NCBI GenBank assembly: GCA_022749755.1
Contig: CM040449.1
Span: 6,157,157 to 6,221,156 of the forward strand
From: Azadirachta indica
Taxonomy: Eukaryota; Streptophyta; Magnoliopsida; Sapindales; Meliaceae
Reading direction: 5' to 3'
Length of the DNA: 64,000 bases
Positions 13,594-27,789 of the stretch are shown piece after piece. Position 1 is the stretch's first letter, and each line of letters begins with the position of its first letter. Made by a program: the position numbers and the translations under genes. A model generated the notes under the pieces. The model was given only the letters and a program-made list of their open reading frames with translations. It was not told the origin of the DNA and made no database searches.

Positions 13594-16500
13594 TCTTGCA
13601 TATTTAAAAGAACAAATTTTGTCCACGTTCTCCAGCATGTGTAACGCGCAAAAACGGCATTTGTCTTAGAATTTTGGAATTAAACTACTTTGTTATCGTG
13701 ATTCCTTCACCAATTAAGGAGGAGAAATGATAGAATCTTAAAGGTTCGAGCTCAAAATTAAAGAACTAAGTAGAGATGTTGTCGCTGTTAAAAATCTCGA
13801 CAGTCGTTCTTTGATCTTTGGCTTTTATATATTAGAATTATACCTGACCCCGTTTAGTATTTGTCAGTTCTTTTTGTTTCCTTGTTTCTTTGCATTATCT
13901 TGCAAAATTTGCTATAACAAGCCTAGTAACAGTTGGCCTTATTTCTTTTCTCAAACTAGTACTAAACTTTCCCATTAAAAAAGAGGCATTTCATGTTCTG
14001 TAATGACTCAAGAACTAAAACTAAATTAGCAGCCACTGAATTATTACAATGTAAAACGTAGACCCATTTAACAAGGAAATACTATTATTAGTTAATTTGA
14101 TTTTTATTAAATACTGAACCAATCTGTACAATTTTTGACTAGTCATGATTATTTTTACTAATTTAATCCGAGGAATCGAACCCCAAATTTAGTGAGAATA
14201 AATCAAAGATTTGATCTCTCACTTAATCGAAAAAAACAGGTAAATAATGAGAAGAGATATGGATTGCATCTTACAAGTGTCGTTTGTTTTAGATTTAACG
14301 GTCTAAATTGCCTTCTTAAAATCTAAAACGAATTTACCATTTTACTCCTTGAAAGAAATAATGGGTCAAAATGATGTAGGCCAGCAAGGCCAGTTTATCA
14401 CATTTATAGGTTTTAAAATCATCTAGCGCTGGTGAGAGGCGAGGGTAGATCTTCCTTAAGCTTCTGACGCCGCATGGACTGACTGGCTAGCTAAAACAAA
14501 GATGCATCTTGCCATTATTACATGTGCATTATCATTGTAAATATTGTAATCCTATAAAGGCCTAGCAATGGAAATGCCTAAGAGAATTGGCTCGACATCT
14601 GGAATTTAACTTAATTATTTAATGACAACAACTACATCGTGCAAACTTTTCCACCCACCGATGCATTTAAAATTCATATAAAGTAATTAATGTATGTCTT
14701 GTGAGGTGCAACCTCGTGTTTTTTTTTTTTTTTTATTTGGTACTGCTGTGCAAAGAGATGTGCCAAGAGAGAATCCGTATGGTGTATAGTACAATATTCA
14801 ACGGTTAACAGTGAAAAGGGACCCTGATTCTGATCTGAACTCCGCACATTGTACTGTTTATGATGACCATTTGCAGGAAAAACCACGTGTGTCTGCAAAC
14901 ACCCAGATGAGAAAGACAAAGTAAGACACATTAACATAGAAAATATTATTGTGCTATATCGTTGGCTTAGCTCCGCAACGAGGTATTAGCTGGCGGCGAC
15001 GACCACCATTTCCCCATCAGTAATTTCGTCAATTATCACTTCAGCAGAAGCAACAGATATAATATTTTGCATAGACATGTATAGAGCTAGAGACACAAAA
15101 AGATATAAAAGAGAGCTTGATGATCAGACGCGATCAGTGTGTGTAGGTGGGTGGGATTAACACCCCCGCGAGATGCGCGCTACAAACAGTGGGGGCCAAA
15201 AGGAAATGGAGGAGGGTCCTTTTGCTTTCATATTTCAAAAATCAAAAACACTTTCTTTTTGCTTTTTATTTTTCTGATAAAGGACCGGAAATTTCCAACT
15301 CACTGTCAGAAACACCGGGATGGGTACTATTATCTTCATTTGTCATTCAATGCACTTGGTTGCTACTGCTCCTCGCCTCTTCCCTATGCGTTCTACTATT
15401 AATATTGTGGATTAACTACTATTCACTTTCAATTTTCAAAACCCAAAATACTTGCGCTGTCAAATTAATCACATTCGAATTAGAATATTACTACAGAACA
15501 ACATTATCAGGGATCCTTGGCTACAGTGCCTCCCAATAGTAGCATATCTACATATCCATATATAACTAAAATTATAGATTCTTTCAATGGTAATGGTAGT
15601 CAATGTAGCTAACTGATTTAATCATAGATTAATATTCTTGTCTAATAATAAGAATTCGTGGCAAGTTTTCATCCGAGCGTTAGAATTATGGTAATCAAAG
15701 TAGATGAGTTTCTTCCTCTACAGTTTTATTGTCTATTATTTGTTTGGTGCTTACCTTTTGCCAGTCAAATCATCATCTTCAATCATCACCTCAATGAGCT
15801 GTTTCTGTCATGTCACCCAAAAACAAGCGAGATCTAAGGGTGGTAGTTGTGGTTGCAACACTTGATCAAAATAATTAATGCTGCTGCTCTTTGCATAACA
15901 TTAATTGAACAGTAGTACTACTCTTCTCTTGCATGCAGTACTTAAAGATCAAGTTATGCAACAATAATCATCCCACATTTATTTTTTCTCCTTTACAATC
16001 GAATGGCTGGTTTGAAGGGGGGAGTGCGGGCTTTGCAATGAGTGCAAGCAATTTTATTTAACCACTATCAATAATTAATTTTGAGATTCTTTCCCTGTGA
16101 ATTTCATACATCTCTTAGTCTCAGGTGTATGCACAACCCTTTTTTACCCCCAAAGTTTCCTCGATTTGCTTTCTTAATTTAAATTTATATATGGCTACCA
16201 CAAGATATATAGACGATATCATTGCTAGTTAAAAACTTATAATATACAAGACACAAGAAACTCTTTTTCTTTTTCTGCTTTAAGACTTGTCAAAGCTAAT
16301 TTGTTTTCATTGTCCTTTGCTATTATCCAACTGATAAGCCAATTATTAAAATAGTTTTTAATTTGTCCAATATAGGTATTATAATTCAAAGTAATAAATA
16401 ATTAAAAATTCACACGTGTTTAAGCATAACTGTGTACGATGGTGCATGTAATTAAGTATATATTAATGATTACTTTGAATATAATACGGCCATAAATCAC

Positions 16501-19500
16501 TAAAGGAGATAAGATTAGCAGGAGGTTTCCTTTTGGCTGATTCTCTTGCAGCAGTGCCCTTTACAGTCTAATTAATTAATTAATAATTCATAAACATCCA
16601 CATTGCAACTTTGAAACGTGGGGCTAGTCATTAATTAATTAAATGTTTAAGCAACCACTCAATCTTAATTACGGGAATCCGAGAGGATATTGTTTGTCTT
16701 GTGAATCACAAAAATAACCAAGTCAAGAGATTGCGTGGTTATATTATCAACCACTTGTTAGCTCACCATATTGGCTTTATTGCGAGATTAATGGGATAAT
16801 TATCTACTAATAATCCATCTTCCAGCTGCTAACCATTTAAAATGTTATTAAAAGAAAATAAACTGAAAAATTAACAACTGTCATTAGCTTAATTAGCTTG
16901 CTTTATTAGGTGACACATTCCTTTTTTGTATCTACTTATGAAGAGGTTTAAGGGCATAAGCAACTTTTATCAATAAAGTGTACTTTTACATGAAATAAAG
17001 AAGGATGGATTAATCAGTTAAAGATGTATGGAAATGGAACAACAGTGTCGAGCACCAAGTATTGACCAAGGATTAGAGAGTAGGATTGCTGCTCTTTCTC
17101 TAATTGAAGCTTTTTAAGACTTTGATTTGACGGAAAGAGGAAAGCAAATTCCATTCCCATCTCCGTTACTGTTTACTGTAACCAGTCTGCAGATCGGACG
17201 AGAATGAAAGAAAACAAAAAGAAACTAACCCACAAGTGTAAGTAATTAATTTTGTGTTTGCTTTTAGCCTTTCCGTCAATGCTCACCCTCTCCAAGTACT
17301 TAAGTAATCTCTAATTATTTATTAATTGTGTTTAGATTTGACCAATAGCACCCTATACTGAATTACAAAAATCAAATGAAAAGACTTTCAAGGACTTGTG
17401 GCATAATTAATCAGAGACTTCTGAACATTTGTTAATGCTTCTTTATCCAAACTTATATGTGAAAATAAACAGAAAACCAAAATTTAAAAAAAATAATTTA
17501 TTCTTAGTATCATCGTTTTAAAAATATTAAACAGTTTTATTATGATATACGGACACTTTGTTTGAATCAAATCCATTATATCACAATTTTAGTTAATATG
17601 TGTGTTTCTTTATTCTCATGTGTTTTAAAAATAAATAAAAGTCAGTTGGCTATGACATGAATTTTCAGAAACCTCAATTTTTTTTTTTGTGAGACAAAGG
17701 CTCATCTAGCTAATTAGGAGCAAAGTAGACTAGTTATCGAATTTTTGTGAAAAAAAAAAAAGTAATATTATTTTATTGATCCCTAAAATGATCTTAGGTG
17801 TAAATTTCAATCAAGCGAAAGAGTCTTGACTGAATGAATAATGTAAACGATGTGGATTCTCAGTCAACAAAATGTCATTTCAAGATTGAACAGTCAATCC
17901 CACTGCCAGGATTGCAGAGCCAACCTCCCAGCTTCTCACCTCTTTTCTTTTTCCTTTCTTTTTTTTTTTTTAGGAAAAAAAACTTGTTCTTATTTATTTT
18001 CTCATCAATTTCTAATGCCGAATCCTCCTCTTATGCTTATCCTTCTTCCTTGCTACTGTAATTTGAATTAAGTTATTTATTTATTTAATTTAAACTAGAA
18101 GATAACAGCATCAAATCGTAGCAATTTCGGTAACAGCAACCAGGTTCAGGATCGACTTAAAAGTAAGCACTGCCTCTTATTATATTCCAATATCATTGAC
18201 ATAAATTATATTATTTATTTTTTTATAATTTAAATTTGATTATAAAAAAATTATATTTAAATAATTGAAATGACTTTATTTATGTTTTTGTTAAGTGTTT
18301 AACTTATAAATCTTTTAACATATAGTAACACTTTAAATCATATATAATTTATAAATAATATTAATTATGCATATTTTAAATTTATAAGAACAAATAATTT
18401 AATATTCATAATGAGCTATTATTAAAGAAAAATCAAATATATCACTAGAACATATTTAGACTTAGTTAAATTTAGACTCATTCATATTTTATTTTATTTT
18501 ATTTTATTTTTATAAAAAAAATAAACTTTTGGTTATAAAGAGATTTTTTTTTTCATATTTATTCATTCGGATAGCTTATCTTTTTCTTGATTATTTTGTA
18601 ACTTTTTATCTAAAAAACTATAATATTTACGAAATAAATTATTAACCGACAAACTTAACATAAGTGATTATATAATTTATTACTTTATATGTTTTAGATT
18701 TCATAAAACATGCTATATTTAATCAAAACCGTTGATCATAGACATAGATTAATTAAAACTAGCCTAAATTAAGATGATTTGTACCTTTATTTACGTGTTA
18801 AATTTACTTGATGTAAAGGTAGTACTAATTACTGTGATCTTAATTTCCTTTGCATGTAATTATTGACGACAAATCCATTGTCTGACGCGTCCACGTTGCC
18901 TTTTAGGCTCTTTTTGTTACCTTTTTATATAATTAATTTTTTAATTACCATCTTTTCGTAAAGTACATCCAATAATCTCCCTAATAAATAAACGTTCATG
19001 AAGCTTATAATATTTAACCATGCACAAAAACAATATTATTAATTAATTAATTAAACAAATAATTAAAAGATTGGCAAAGTTAATTTTACAAAAAGATGAC
19101 AGAGAATCTCCTTTCATTTGAACTTTGAACGTGAATCGTCGTCATGTAGGCTACTACTAATACTAATTAATATTAATCATATATCTTCTGATGTCAACTA
19201 TCACAAACAAAAGAATCCCGTTCAAATCTTCCTTTCTCACCTAATCTTATTATTATAATTATGCTAATTAATTCGTCTTTAGCTTTCTTGTGGCTCATAT
19301 TTATCTTCATTGATTGTTGGGTAATTAAAATTTTCCTCTCAATTTCTTCCACGTGGCAATTTAAATATAGAACCCTAAGGCTAGGGTACACCTAAGCCGG
19401 GGCCTCATTGTTATGACTTTTCTATTGCTTACAAAATAATTCACCATACTTTCTTTGTGGGCTCTCTTACTAATTTAGATACTTAAACATAAGTCTCGTA

Positions 19501-22087
19501 TGCCTCATTTTTGGAAATATTTTGTTTTATTTTTATTATTATTACTATTATTATTATTTATTTTGATTTGTCCCTATGTTTAATGCTACGAATTGAAATG
19601 ATTTTAATATAGGCTTCAAAAAGATTGAAACTCGCACTATATGTTAGAATCAACCCCACGTCTATTATACCGCACTTTTTTTTTTTCATTGAATATTTAA
19701 TACGAGCAACTATTACTAAATAAATAATAGCATAACAATTAAAGAATAGAACTATAATACAAATTATAGGACTGCTAATTTGCTATATTGTAATAATGGA
19801 CAGTTTTTTTTTTTTTTTTTCAATATTTGGAATCATTTTTTCTATAGCTCCATCAAATTGGAGAACGTAATTTTTCAATGCAGCGTGAGAACAGTTAACG
19901 GAAGAGAATTTAGTTGCATAATATATTTAGCTATAGTGGTATGCACTAAAGTTATTTTTTATTATTACCACAATATTATTTAATAACAATAAAAAAAAAA
20001 AAAACTAAGAATATTTGACTTAAACAGACCAAAAAATCTAATGGTGTAAATCATAAATAATGCCGTTGATTAGAGGTTAGCTAATATTATAAGCATTATT
20101 AGAAGTTGTGAACGTTGCATTCAGAATCTTGTCTTGGAAGAACTGGACATAAGGGCGCCCGTAAATTCAAAGAAAAAAATATTCATAATTGACATACATT
20201 ATCAATTATTTTTTTAACACATATAAGAATAACACAGTAAATGAGCATGAAATTTCAAAGTTTTAGAGTTTAATGGTGGGACCTGAATTATTAAATAAGA
20301 GAGAGAAGTAGTAGGCAGCACTAGGCACAAAGACAAGACAGAAATACCACTAGCAGTGAACTGTGAGTTAACCACATGACCGGAAACATATCAGAGCGTA
20401 AGATGAAGCATGATGGATCACATTAATTACTACGAAAAGATCAGCAAGAGGAAGTGAAGTGTAGTGTATTTATTCAAAGCAAATGTTTTATTTATTAATA
20501 CTTGATCATTATGATCATCAATATGATCAGTAAGTTGATCAGTAGTGGGGTCTAGGGTTTTACTTTAGGGACCCGGATGGAGTGTCGTTTGGGTGAGAGG
20601 CGCGCGAGAACAGCGCGGGAGCTGTTTCCCGATGCAGAAGACATCATAACTCCTGGCAGTCCCTACCAATTTCTTTTCTTTTTCTCTCTCTCTCTTCTTT
20701 CACTCACGATTCTGCATAGCTTGTTGGCCCTGCTAGCTGCCGCTACTGCAAATTTACTTATAAAAACTTTTTGATCCTTGATATTGGGACCCATTTACCA
20801 TCACATCAAAATGTAAATTTTGATTGACAACAGTCACTTTGGAGTCACTGTTAACCCATGTGGGTTGGGGTCCATCGGAACCTACTGTTTGAGACAGAGA
20901 TGAGACTGTTTTTGGGTCCTATCAGCTGGACAATTGATGTTAGCATCAGCAGCTAGCAGATGGTGGGAGTCTATCAGTTTGATGTGATTGCTTTTGTGGC
21001 CCTGTGCCCGTTGGCCCCATCCCCATCAGAATCAATCTCAATCTCTCAATGGATGGCAATTGGACCTTTAGTTATCATTTTTAGCTTTCAATTTCCTCCA
21101 TCTGTCAACTTGTGCTTTTTTATTTTATAATATTAAAGGCTGTTTAATATTAAATTGCACATATTAGAGATTTTCTTATTGTTAAAAAAAAAAAAAAGAA
21201 AAAAAAGAAAAAAATGGCAATTATTTTATAGCTCCCTGTAGTTGCTGATGTTGATCTCTCAAATGATATTCTGGATGTTGCAGTGAGTATATGAATATGA
21301 TTAAGTGGCTGCTATGTTCATGGACTGTTGCAGCATAAGGATCGAGGGAAAAGAAAATTTTGATTTTTGACTGAAGGAGACTACTACACCCTATGTATGG
21401 ATTCTAATTGATATGATTGTAGAATCTTAATATATCATTATGGACCCATTAGGCCGATAACTTCTATATCACCTACCTAACTTTCTCTTGTATTCAACAT
21501 AATTGGGTGCTGGTCTATTCAATGGTTTTTGTTGTTTCTTTCTACTTTTGTTAAATCTAATAAATGATTCCTGCTGTTATTTCGGAGAAAAAGAATGATT
21601 CTTGTTTCACTTCACTTTTCTCTTAGGGTCATTGTGTTTGTGTGTTAGCCTTCCTCTGCTTGGGCTCAGAAAATAGGCCCACTAATTCTGGGCCAACATT
21701 TTATTTAGTGTGCGTAAGGTTGGTACAGCAGGCTCGATTTTATACCTTCCTGCCTCTTTCCAATAGTCCTAGTGGAGTATAGTAAATCATAAGAGCCCAT
21801 AGAAGCAGTCAAATCCTAGTATCCTCCGGATTTAATGACGAAAGCAAAGCAAGTTCAATTACAAACATCAAGAAGAACAAATTTTTATTCGTTTGACTGT
21901 ATGTTACAACAATGTAAACAAGAAATCATACTTGTAAATAACGAACACAACTTCTGAACATTCACTTATATTGATATCACCTTTTTTTTTTTTTCCTTTA
22001 TTAACCTTATGTTACAATAGAAGTTTCGGTGACACATAGACCATAAAGAGGTATTTATCTTTTCGGGTGAGTGGCAGCACCTGAAAC
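12192..22087. other. Gene-poor spacer including the KNOX promoter
   Basis: The part nearest 12192 should hold the KNOX leader and promoter (pyrimidine-rich and GA-rich patches at about 12,640-12,740). From about 12,900 to 20,400 the DNA is very AT-rich, with many TTAATTAA-like words, a TACA/TA microsatellite near 13,548-13,592 and poly(T)/poly(A) runs. A short GC-rich island stands out at about 20,555-20,660 (see findings). The last few hundred bases before 22087 should be the xylanase 3' untranslated region. The longest open frame (15147-15539, 130 codons) resembles nothing I know and is probably chance. Confidence 0.5.
13548..13592. repeat. TACA and TA microsatellite
   Basis: About seven TACA units run directly into TA units. 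It is simple-sequence DNA in intergenic spacer. Confidence 0.85.
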
Positions 22088-25000
22088 TTACAAATCTATG
22101 GACACCACCAGTGGCGACTCACCCTCGTCAACAACAAATGTCTTTGTAATCTTCTTGGAGACTGTAGCAATTTCCACAGTGTATGTTCCATGAAAGCCCC
22201 TAAATGCAAATTCTGCTTGCTCATCAATATGGCCGTGAGCATGAGACAGCCACTCTTGTTTAAGAGCAAGGTATCTTTTACCAGCTTCATTGATGTCACC
22301 TTCTGCATTAACTAAATGTGCATTGTCACGGCTCATAAACAACTCCCAGAATCCCCACAGCATTATTCCTTCCACAGCAGGGTGGGCATAAGCTTCTCGA
22401 AGCATGACTTCCAGATCATCCCCTCTAACATATTCATTAATGGATGACACATCAAGCTCTGTAAACCAGATTGGAAGACCGAGTATACCCAACTTATCCA
22501 GAGCAGAAGAGACAATTGGTCCCACTGGACTATCAATATGTCCTTGAATTCCAATTCCCCCTACGGGTGCACCTTGCTCTTGCAAATCAAGAATATGTTC
22601 AATGTACTTTTCTGGAGATGATCTGGTGTCACACCCATCTTCAACGTGATAATCATTCACAAACAAAGTGACAGAAGGATCTAGCTGGTGTGCAGTCTTA
22701 AACATATATGCTCGAATATATTTCCCCAATCTATCCTGATAGAATGAACCATGAAGCATTTCATTGTTCACATCATAGTGCCTGAACTTACCCTTGTAAC
22801 GTGTGAGAAGGCTTGTTAGACGATTTTGAACAGCTGTCATCAAGTCATTTTTGTTTAGTGACCGGATCCAGGACTGGACAGTGGCCTCTACTTCCCAGAA
22901 GATACAATGACCTCGAGTTTCTATGTTGTGGCTCTTACACAAGTCCAGCATATCATCAGCATCTTTGTAGTTGAGGTTTCCTTGTTGTGGCTCAGTCCAA
23001 TACCACTTCAACTCATTTCCAAACACAGCCCAGTCGAAATATTTTGCAAAGAAGTTGACAAAATCTTCATTGTCTATCTGTGATCTATTTATACATGAAC
23101 CCACAGGAAAACTGTTCTGTGTTTGTTTCACTATCACAAAGGTGCCAAGCATGCTGCTGGAATCCATGCCTGAGAATTTCAGGATGACATCACGCTTACG
23201 AATCTGTATTACAGAACATGAGAATTAATTAAAACAAAATTACAATAAAGAATCTTAATGCTGGAAAGGAATCATATCACTTAGTAAAGATGAAAATGGG
23301 AAGAAAAAGAGTTACCTTATCAGTTTGCCTCCTCAAATGTTTAAACCTTGCCTCTCGATCAACAGGAAAAATCTGAAGACCAGCTACCATTAAGTCAACA
23401 CCTGGAGCAGGACCTTGGACATAAACCATAACCTTTGATGGTTGCTTCTCAATTCTAAAGGATCCACCAATTTCATGCCACCTATCGCCACTTACTTCAA
23501 CTTGTCCTCCATTGACCCACTGGCTGTCCACACCCAGTGCAACATTCACGTTTTGAGGACCAGTTGCTCCAGCACCAATCCGAACCCAAGCAGATACTTG
23601 ATATGTCAAAAAGAGTTTCAGCTTCTCAGTGATCATCTGAGCAGGACCCATCCAAGTCTGTGTACGATTGGTCACAAGTATGTAGCGGCCACTTAAAGGT
23701 TCATGAGGTCCCAGGGAATCTCTTGCCATTGGAGGGAGTATATGTGGTGAGCCAGTTCCAACACTTAAAGTACAGTCACCAAGAGGAAACCACCCATTGG
23801 TGCCACCACTTAGTTCACTGTTTGTGATTATGTTGATTCCAAAGGCTGGGTTCTACAAACAAAGTCAAAACCGATATTTTGAATGCTTAAAACACCCAGG
23901 ATTAAACTTTAAAATGTCACTGCTACAAAAATTTTGACCAAAATATAGTATAAAAACATTTGAACATATTATTTATGGTTTTCTTTACTTATTCAACCAA
24001 CCTCAATAACAGGTGGAGGCGAAGGAGGCTTTTTCTCTGCATGCTTTACTATCAAACTATTGACAAGAATATCTGTGCCAGGAGGCGGACCTTCGATATA
24101 TATAACTACTCGTGCTGGGGAGCCATTAAGTAGGAACTTCCCTTGCAGCTGTGCCCAATCTTTGTCAGTTGCCTGTATACTGGCACAGAGACAAGCTTGT
24201 TTATAGCAGTTAAAGCAATTGTAAAGTTGAACTATCTACATATCAAGTGCATATTCAAATGAAAAAGGAAAGGAGATGATTGTATATTGAATGAAGGAAA
24301 AGATAATTTCAATTTGAAAAGAAAATTACCCAAAGACTGTATGAGCTTATATCTGATATATTAAGAGAATCTAGATTGTTCAAAATGTTTGTTATAGAAA
24401 CTGCACATTGAAAACAGTAACTATTCATCATATGGAGATCAAAAGTAAAAGTAGAAACCTACTTGGCAATGCCTATATACTGATCACGTTGATTTCGTGT
24501 TTGTACCCATAAAGTTGCTTGTACAGTTGCAGTTGTCACATTGTTACCAAAGATGCGAACTACTGCAGTAACATCATAAGCAAGCTTTCGCTGCACTCTT
24601 CCAGTTATCTCCTGCTGAATTCCATTCCAGCTTTGCATGCGTTCTGTTGCAGATGCAAAAACCTTTCCTGACTGTGGGACTACTTTCCCATCTGCCATTG
24701 AATCGTGCAAAACAATCTTGCAACCTCTTCCAGACCAATTGTTCAGGCCATCCTCAAATCTGGGGTTTAGGATAATGCTCTCATCTCCATCAATGTCACA
24801 TCGTATTCTCTTATTCTTTTAAAATAAAGGGAAAAATGTTCAAAAAATCAATGTCAGAAGATAGAAGAGGCTTTCAGTGAAACATTTGTGTAGATTGCTT
24901 AAAGTCAAAGTTAGATAGAGATGACTCTCTTACATAACTACACTAAATTTTATTGCTTAAAATCAACATCAAACGGTTGACTTCATTCTACAGTTGTTTT

Positions 25001-26408
25001 AAGTCCATGTAGTCAGGGCTCTAATTGAGTTCTTGAAGCTGATTTTGGATTAATGGAGAATAAAAATACCTCACACTCATTAGGACTTGAACAGGTAATC
25101 ACCACTGATCTTATAAGCAAGTCCACTCCAGGTGCAGGTCCCTCCAAATAGAAAACAACCCGATCAGGCACAGCTAGCAATGAGAATGTGCCTTCCAACT
25201 TTTCCCACTTATCCTTTGGTACACAAGTTCTGCATCGGTAGTGACCATTACCATGTCTATTCTTTTCTCCATTCAAAATAAAATAAAATAAATCATATAA
25301 TAGAAAAGAAAAATCATTACTTTCCAATAAACACATAGCTTGTTTCCGAATCTCGGTGTTCTAGTTTCAAAGTTGCTAGAACATCAGCAGATCCTTGAAG
25401 GGGCCCAGACACACCAACCCAAGCTGAAACTGCATAGGTAGAACCAGGAGAAATCCTGCTTGTGATATCTTGTTCCAGTCCCTGCCAGCACTCCTTACGA
25501 TTTGTAACAACAGCATGATTACCAACTGACTTTGTTGAAGCTCCTTCTGAGTAATTTGACTCAGCTGAAACAACAAAGCCATGACAGCAATTCAGGTGCC
25601 ACGAATGCAGCCCCATAGAGAAGTCATTGTTTATTACAATATTAGTAGTGGTGCTAGCGCTTAACTTGGTCTTGTTCTGTTCAGCAATCTGTCGAGCAAA
25701 AATAGAAGCCCTGAAACTTAAGCAGCTAATTTTGGAGCATCATGAACTTCGTTAATAAATAACGAACAATCTAAAAATACCAATCATCAAAAAAGTTATT
25801 GAGAAAATATGCAACATAATGAAAGCTTCAATTAGGAAATGAATTTTTTTCATAAATAACTAATACATCAGCCGTAGAGAGTGGGAATGAAGAAGAAATC
25901 ATGAAACCAGATAAATTGCTTCATAGGGCACGGGCATTTGACGTCAAATACTATGCATAATAGCTTCCCACTACCAATATTAATTGTGTTGTTTAAACCA
26001 AACTGCAGTCCCGAAATATACCTCTAACATTGTCTCACCATAATTCAATGTAAATCACTGCATTTGTCTTCCTTTGATGCAATTTTCATTTCACTACAAG
26101 CGGAAACACTAATTTACAACCTAAAAAATCAAAGCATGAAATGTCAACCTAAAATACTGAATTGATCTTGGTATTGCCTAAATAGTTAGAAAAAGGAAAA
26201 CTTGGCAATTTTCGTCGATGTTGAAGTTGAATAACGTTGAGAATCAATTGTGACGGGACAGTACGTAGAAAGATTTGAAAACGTGAAACACCCAGCAAAA
26301 ACGAAACAAACAAAAAAGAGAAACCCAACTCAGAATGAATCAACGAGTCCAGTGTGCCCAATCAAATAAACATACCCATTCTGCAGAATTGTCATTGCCG
26401 TTGTTCAT
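22088..26408 (-). CDS. XYN1: GH10 endo-1,4-beta-xylanase with three CBM22-like modules
   Basis: Hydrolyses beta-1,4-xylan backbones in the plant cell wall. Seven exons read 26408-26376, 25688-25321, 25229-25070, 24815-24463, 24179-24002, 23852-23316 and 23203-22088, giving 914 residues, close to the roughly 917 I recall for Arabidopsis AtXyn1. Exons 2-3, 4-5 and 6 each encode one CBM22-like module (about residues 15-187, 188-364 and 365-543), each with a VYVQGPAPGVDL-like strand. Exon 7 encodes the whole GH10 barrel. The acid/base glutamate is in DVNNEMLHG (about E691) and the nucleophile in WFTELDVSS (about E792); both are present. No classical signal peptide is seen at the chosen start MNNGNDNSAEW, as in AtXyn1-type proteins. 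A probable 5' untranslated intron lies at about 26,440-26,545. The symbol marks similarity, not proven orthology; At1g10050 or At4g08160 types are alternatives. Confidence 0.94.
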
Positions 26409-26612
26409 CTTTTGGCTTTCCAAAGTTTCTCTGGAGATCTAGCAGTCAGAAGAGATTCTATTACAAAAGGGGTAATGATCGATTAACCTGTTTAACGAGC
26501 GGTGCTATGAATAGAGCGTAAAATATAGATCGTAGATTAGTACCTGAGGATGCTTGTGCTTTGAACGGGTCTTCCAAACTCGACTTGTGAAGCAGCAAGC
26601 CGAAACCCTCCT

Positions 26613-26620
26613 CATTTATA
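26613..26620 (-). promoter_or_regulatory. Possible TATA box for the xylanase gene
   Basis: TATAAATG on the minus strand lies upstream of a plausible leader exon ending at a CAG/GTACTA donor near 26,543 (minus strand). Spacing to a leader start about 30 bases downstream is reasonable. Sequence and position are the only support. Confidence 0.4.
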
Positions 26621-27723
26621 TGCGCACCGTTAAGATTTTCAAGTGAAGTCTAAGAAAAGCGCGGGACCAACTGACCAACCCATCAATCAAACATCTACTG
26701 CAAAACCAATTAACTTTTGTCTGGGTTTATCCAAGCACAAGAAGAATATATATGAAAAGGAAATTATTTGAATAATTAATTGACCACCATCCGTTTTCCA
26801 AACCCCGATAAAACACTTTTGTATTATATTTATTTCTTCCCCTTCTCTGCAAGGCGAAGGCTGCTGAGGCTTCTCTGGTATTGCTTTGTCTTGCAGATTG
26901 GGGTAACCTCAAATGGCCTTCAATGCTTGAATTGGAAAAGAAGATTAAGGTTTAGAGAAGCATTTTTCGCCATCATTAGTATATCTCCATCTGTGATTCC
27001 TTGCTTCATAGACTTCCATTACAAGAAATAAATTTTCTTTTTCTTGTAAATTAGGTGAAGATAAGTTTTCAGTTGGTGCAACGTTTTGTGAGAAACTAGA
27101 CTTTAGATCCCTTTATATAAGTGACTGAAGTTTCAGTTCCTCGGATAGAATCAGAGCAACAGATTCATGGGTAAAATGTTAAATAAATAAGTGAGACTGC
27201 AGTTGCAATGTTATTCATAGTACTGAACAAATGCTGAAATGCTCCAATTCTAAGCTTAAATACAGTCACTGAACATGACTCAAAGAAAGAAATGCGTCAG
27301 TGGTTAATCATTATGAAACAGAGTAATGCGTTCTAAACTGGAGGCGCTTATACATTATTCCAGTTGCGGGGTATAGAGACGGAAGGAATCATAATCACTC
27401 TAGGTTCTGATCCCTTCTCTTCAATTTCGCTAATAGATCAAACCACCAATTTGTAACAGTAACACCATCACCAATGCTTTCTTCAGCTGTGCATTAATAC
27501 TCGAGAAAATAAGAAAGAATAAACTTCTGAAAACAAAACGGGAAAATTGGCAAACTAATTGGCTTTTGATTCGTTAATTAAAACAAAATAATAAAATTCG
27601 AACATATTGAATTATAATACAAAAAGAAGGGTCAAATGACTTCTCCCTCTAGTCAAGAAGTAATGAGAAATTCGGTGTATTTTTGCGTCGGGTCTGTTTA
27701 TGTACATATCTGATGGATGAAAC

Positions 27724-27789
27724 AATGGGTTGCTCAAACGGGACTGTCTGTAACCAATGGGTTGCTGAAACGGGGCTGTCTATAACAGG
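27724..27789. repeat. Imperfect direct repeat, about 32-base units
   Basis: AATGGGTTGCTCAAACGGG near 27,724 is repeated near 27,758 as AATGGGTTGCTGAAACGGG, followed in both by a CTGTCT(G/A)TAAC word. This is a short tandem duplication in spacer DNA. Confidence 0.8.

Noticed and set aside
14160..14240. tRNA-like words such as ATCGAACCCC
   Set aside because: No cloverleaf, A box or acceptor stem could be drawn around them.
15147..15539. 130-codon open frame with a hydrophobic middle in the KNOX upstream region
   Set aside because: No known motif, a second overlapping frame is equally open, and the hydrophobic part comes from T-rich DNA. Treated as chance.
20577..20774. 65-codon plus-strand frame over the GC-rich island
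   Set aside because: The second half is translated CT microsatellite; checked by eye for common plant microRNAs and signal peptides (miR156, 160, 166, 390; CLE, CEP) without a match.
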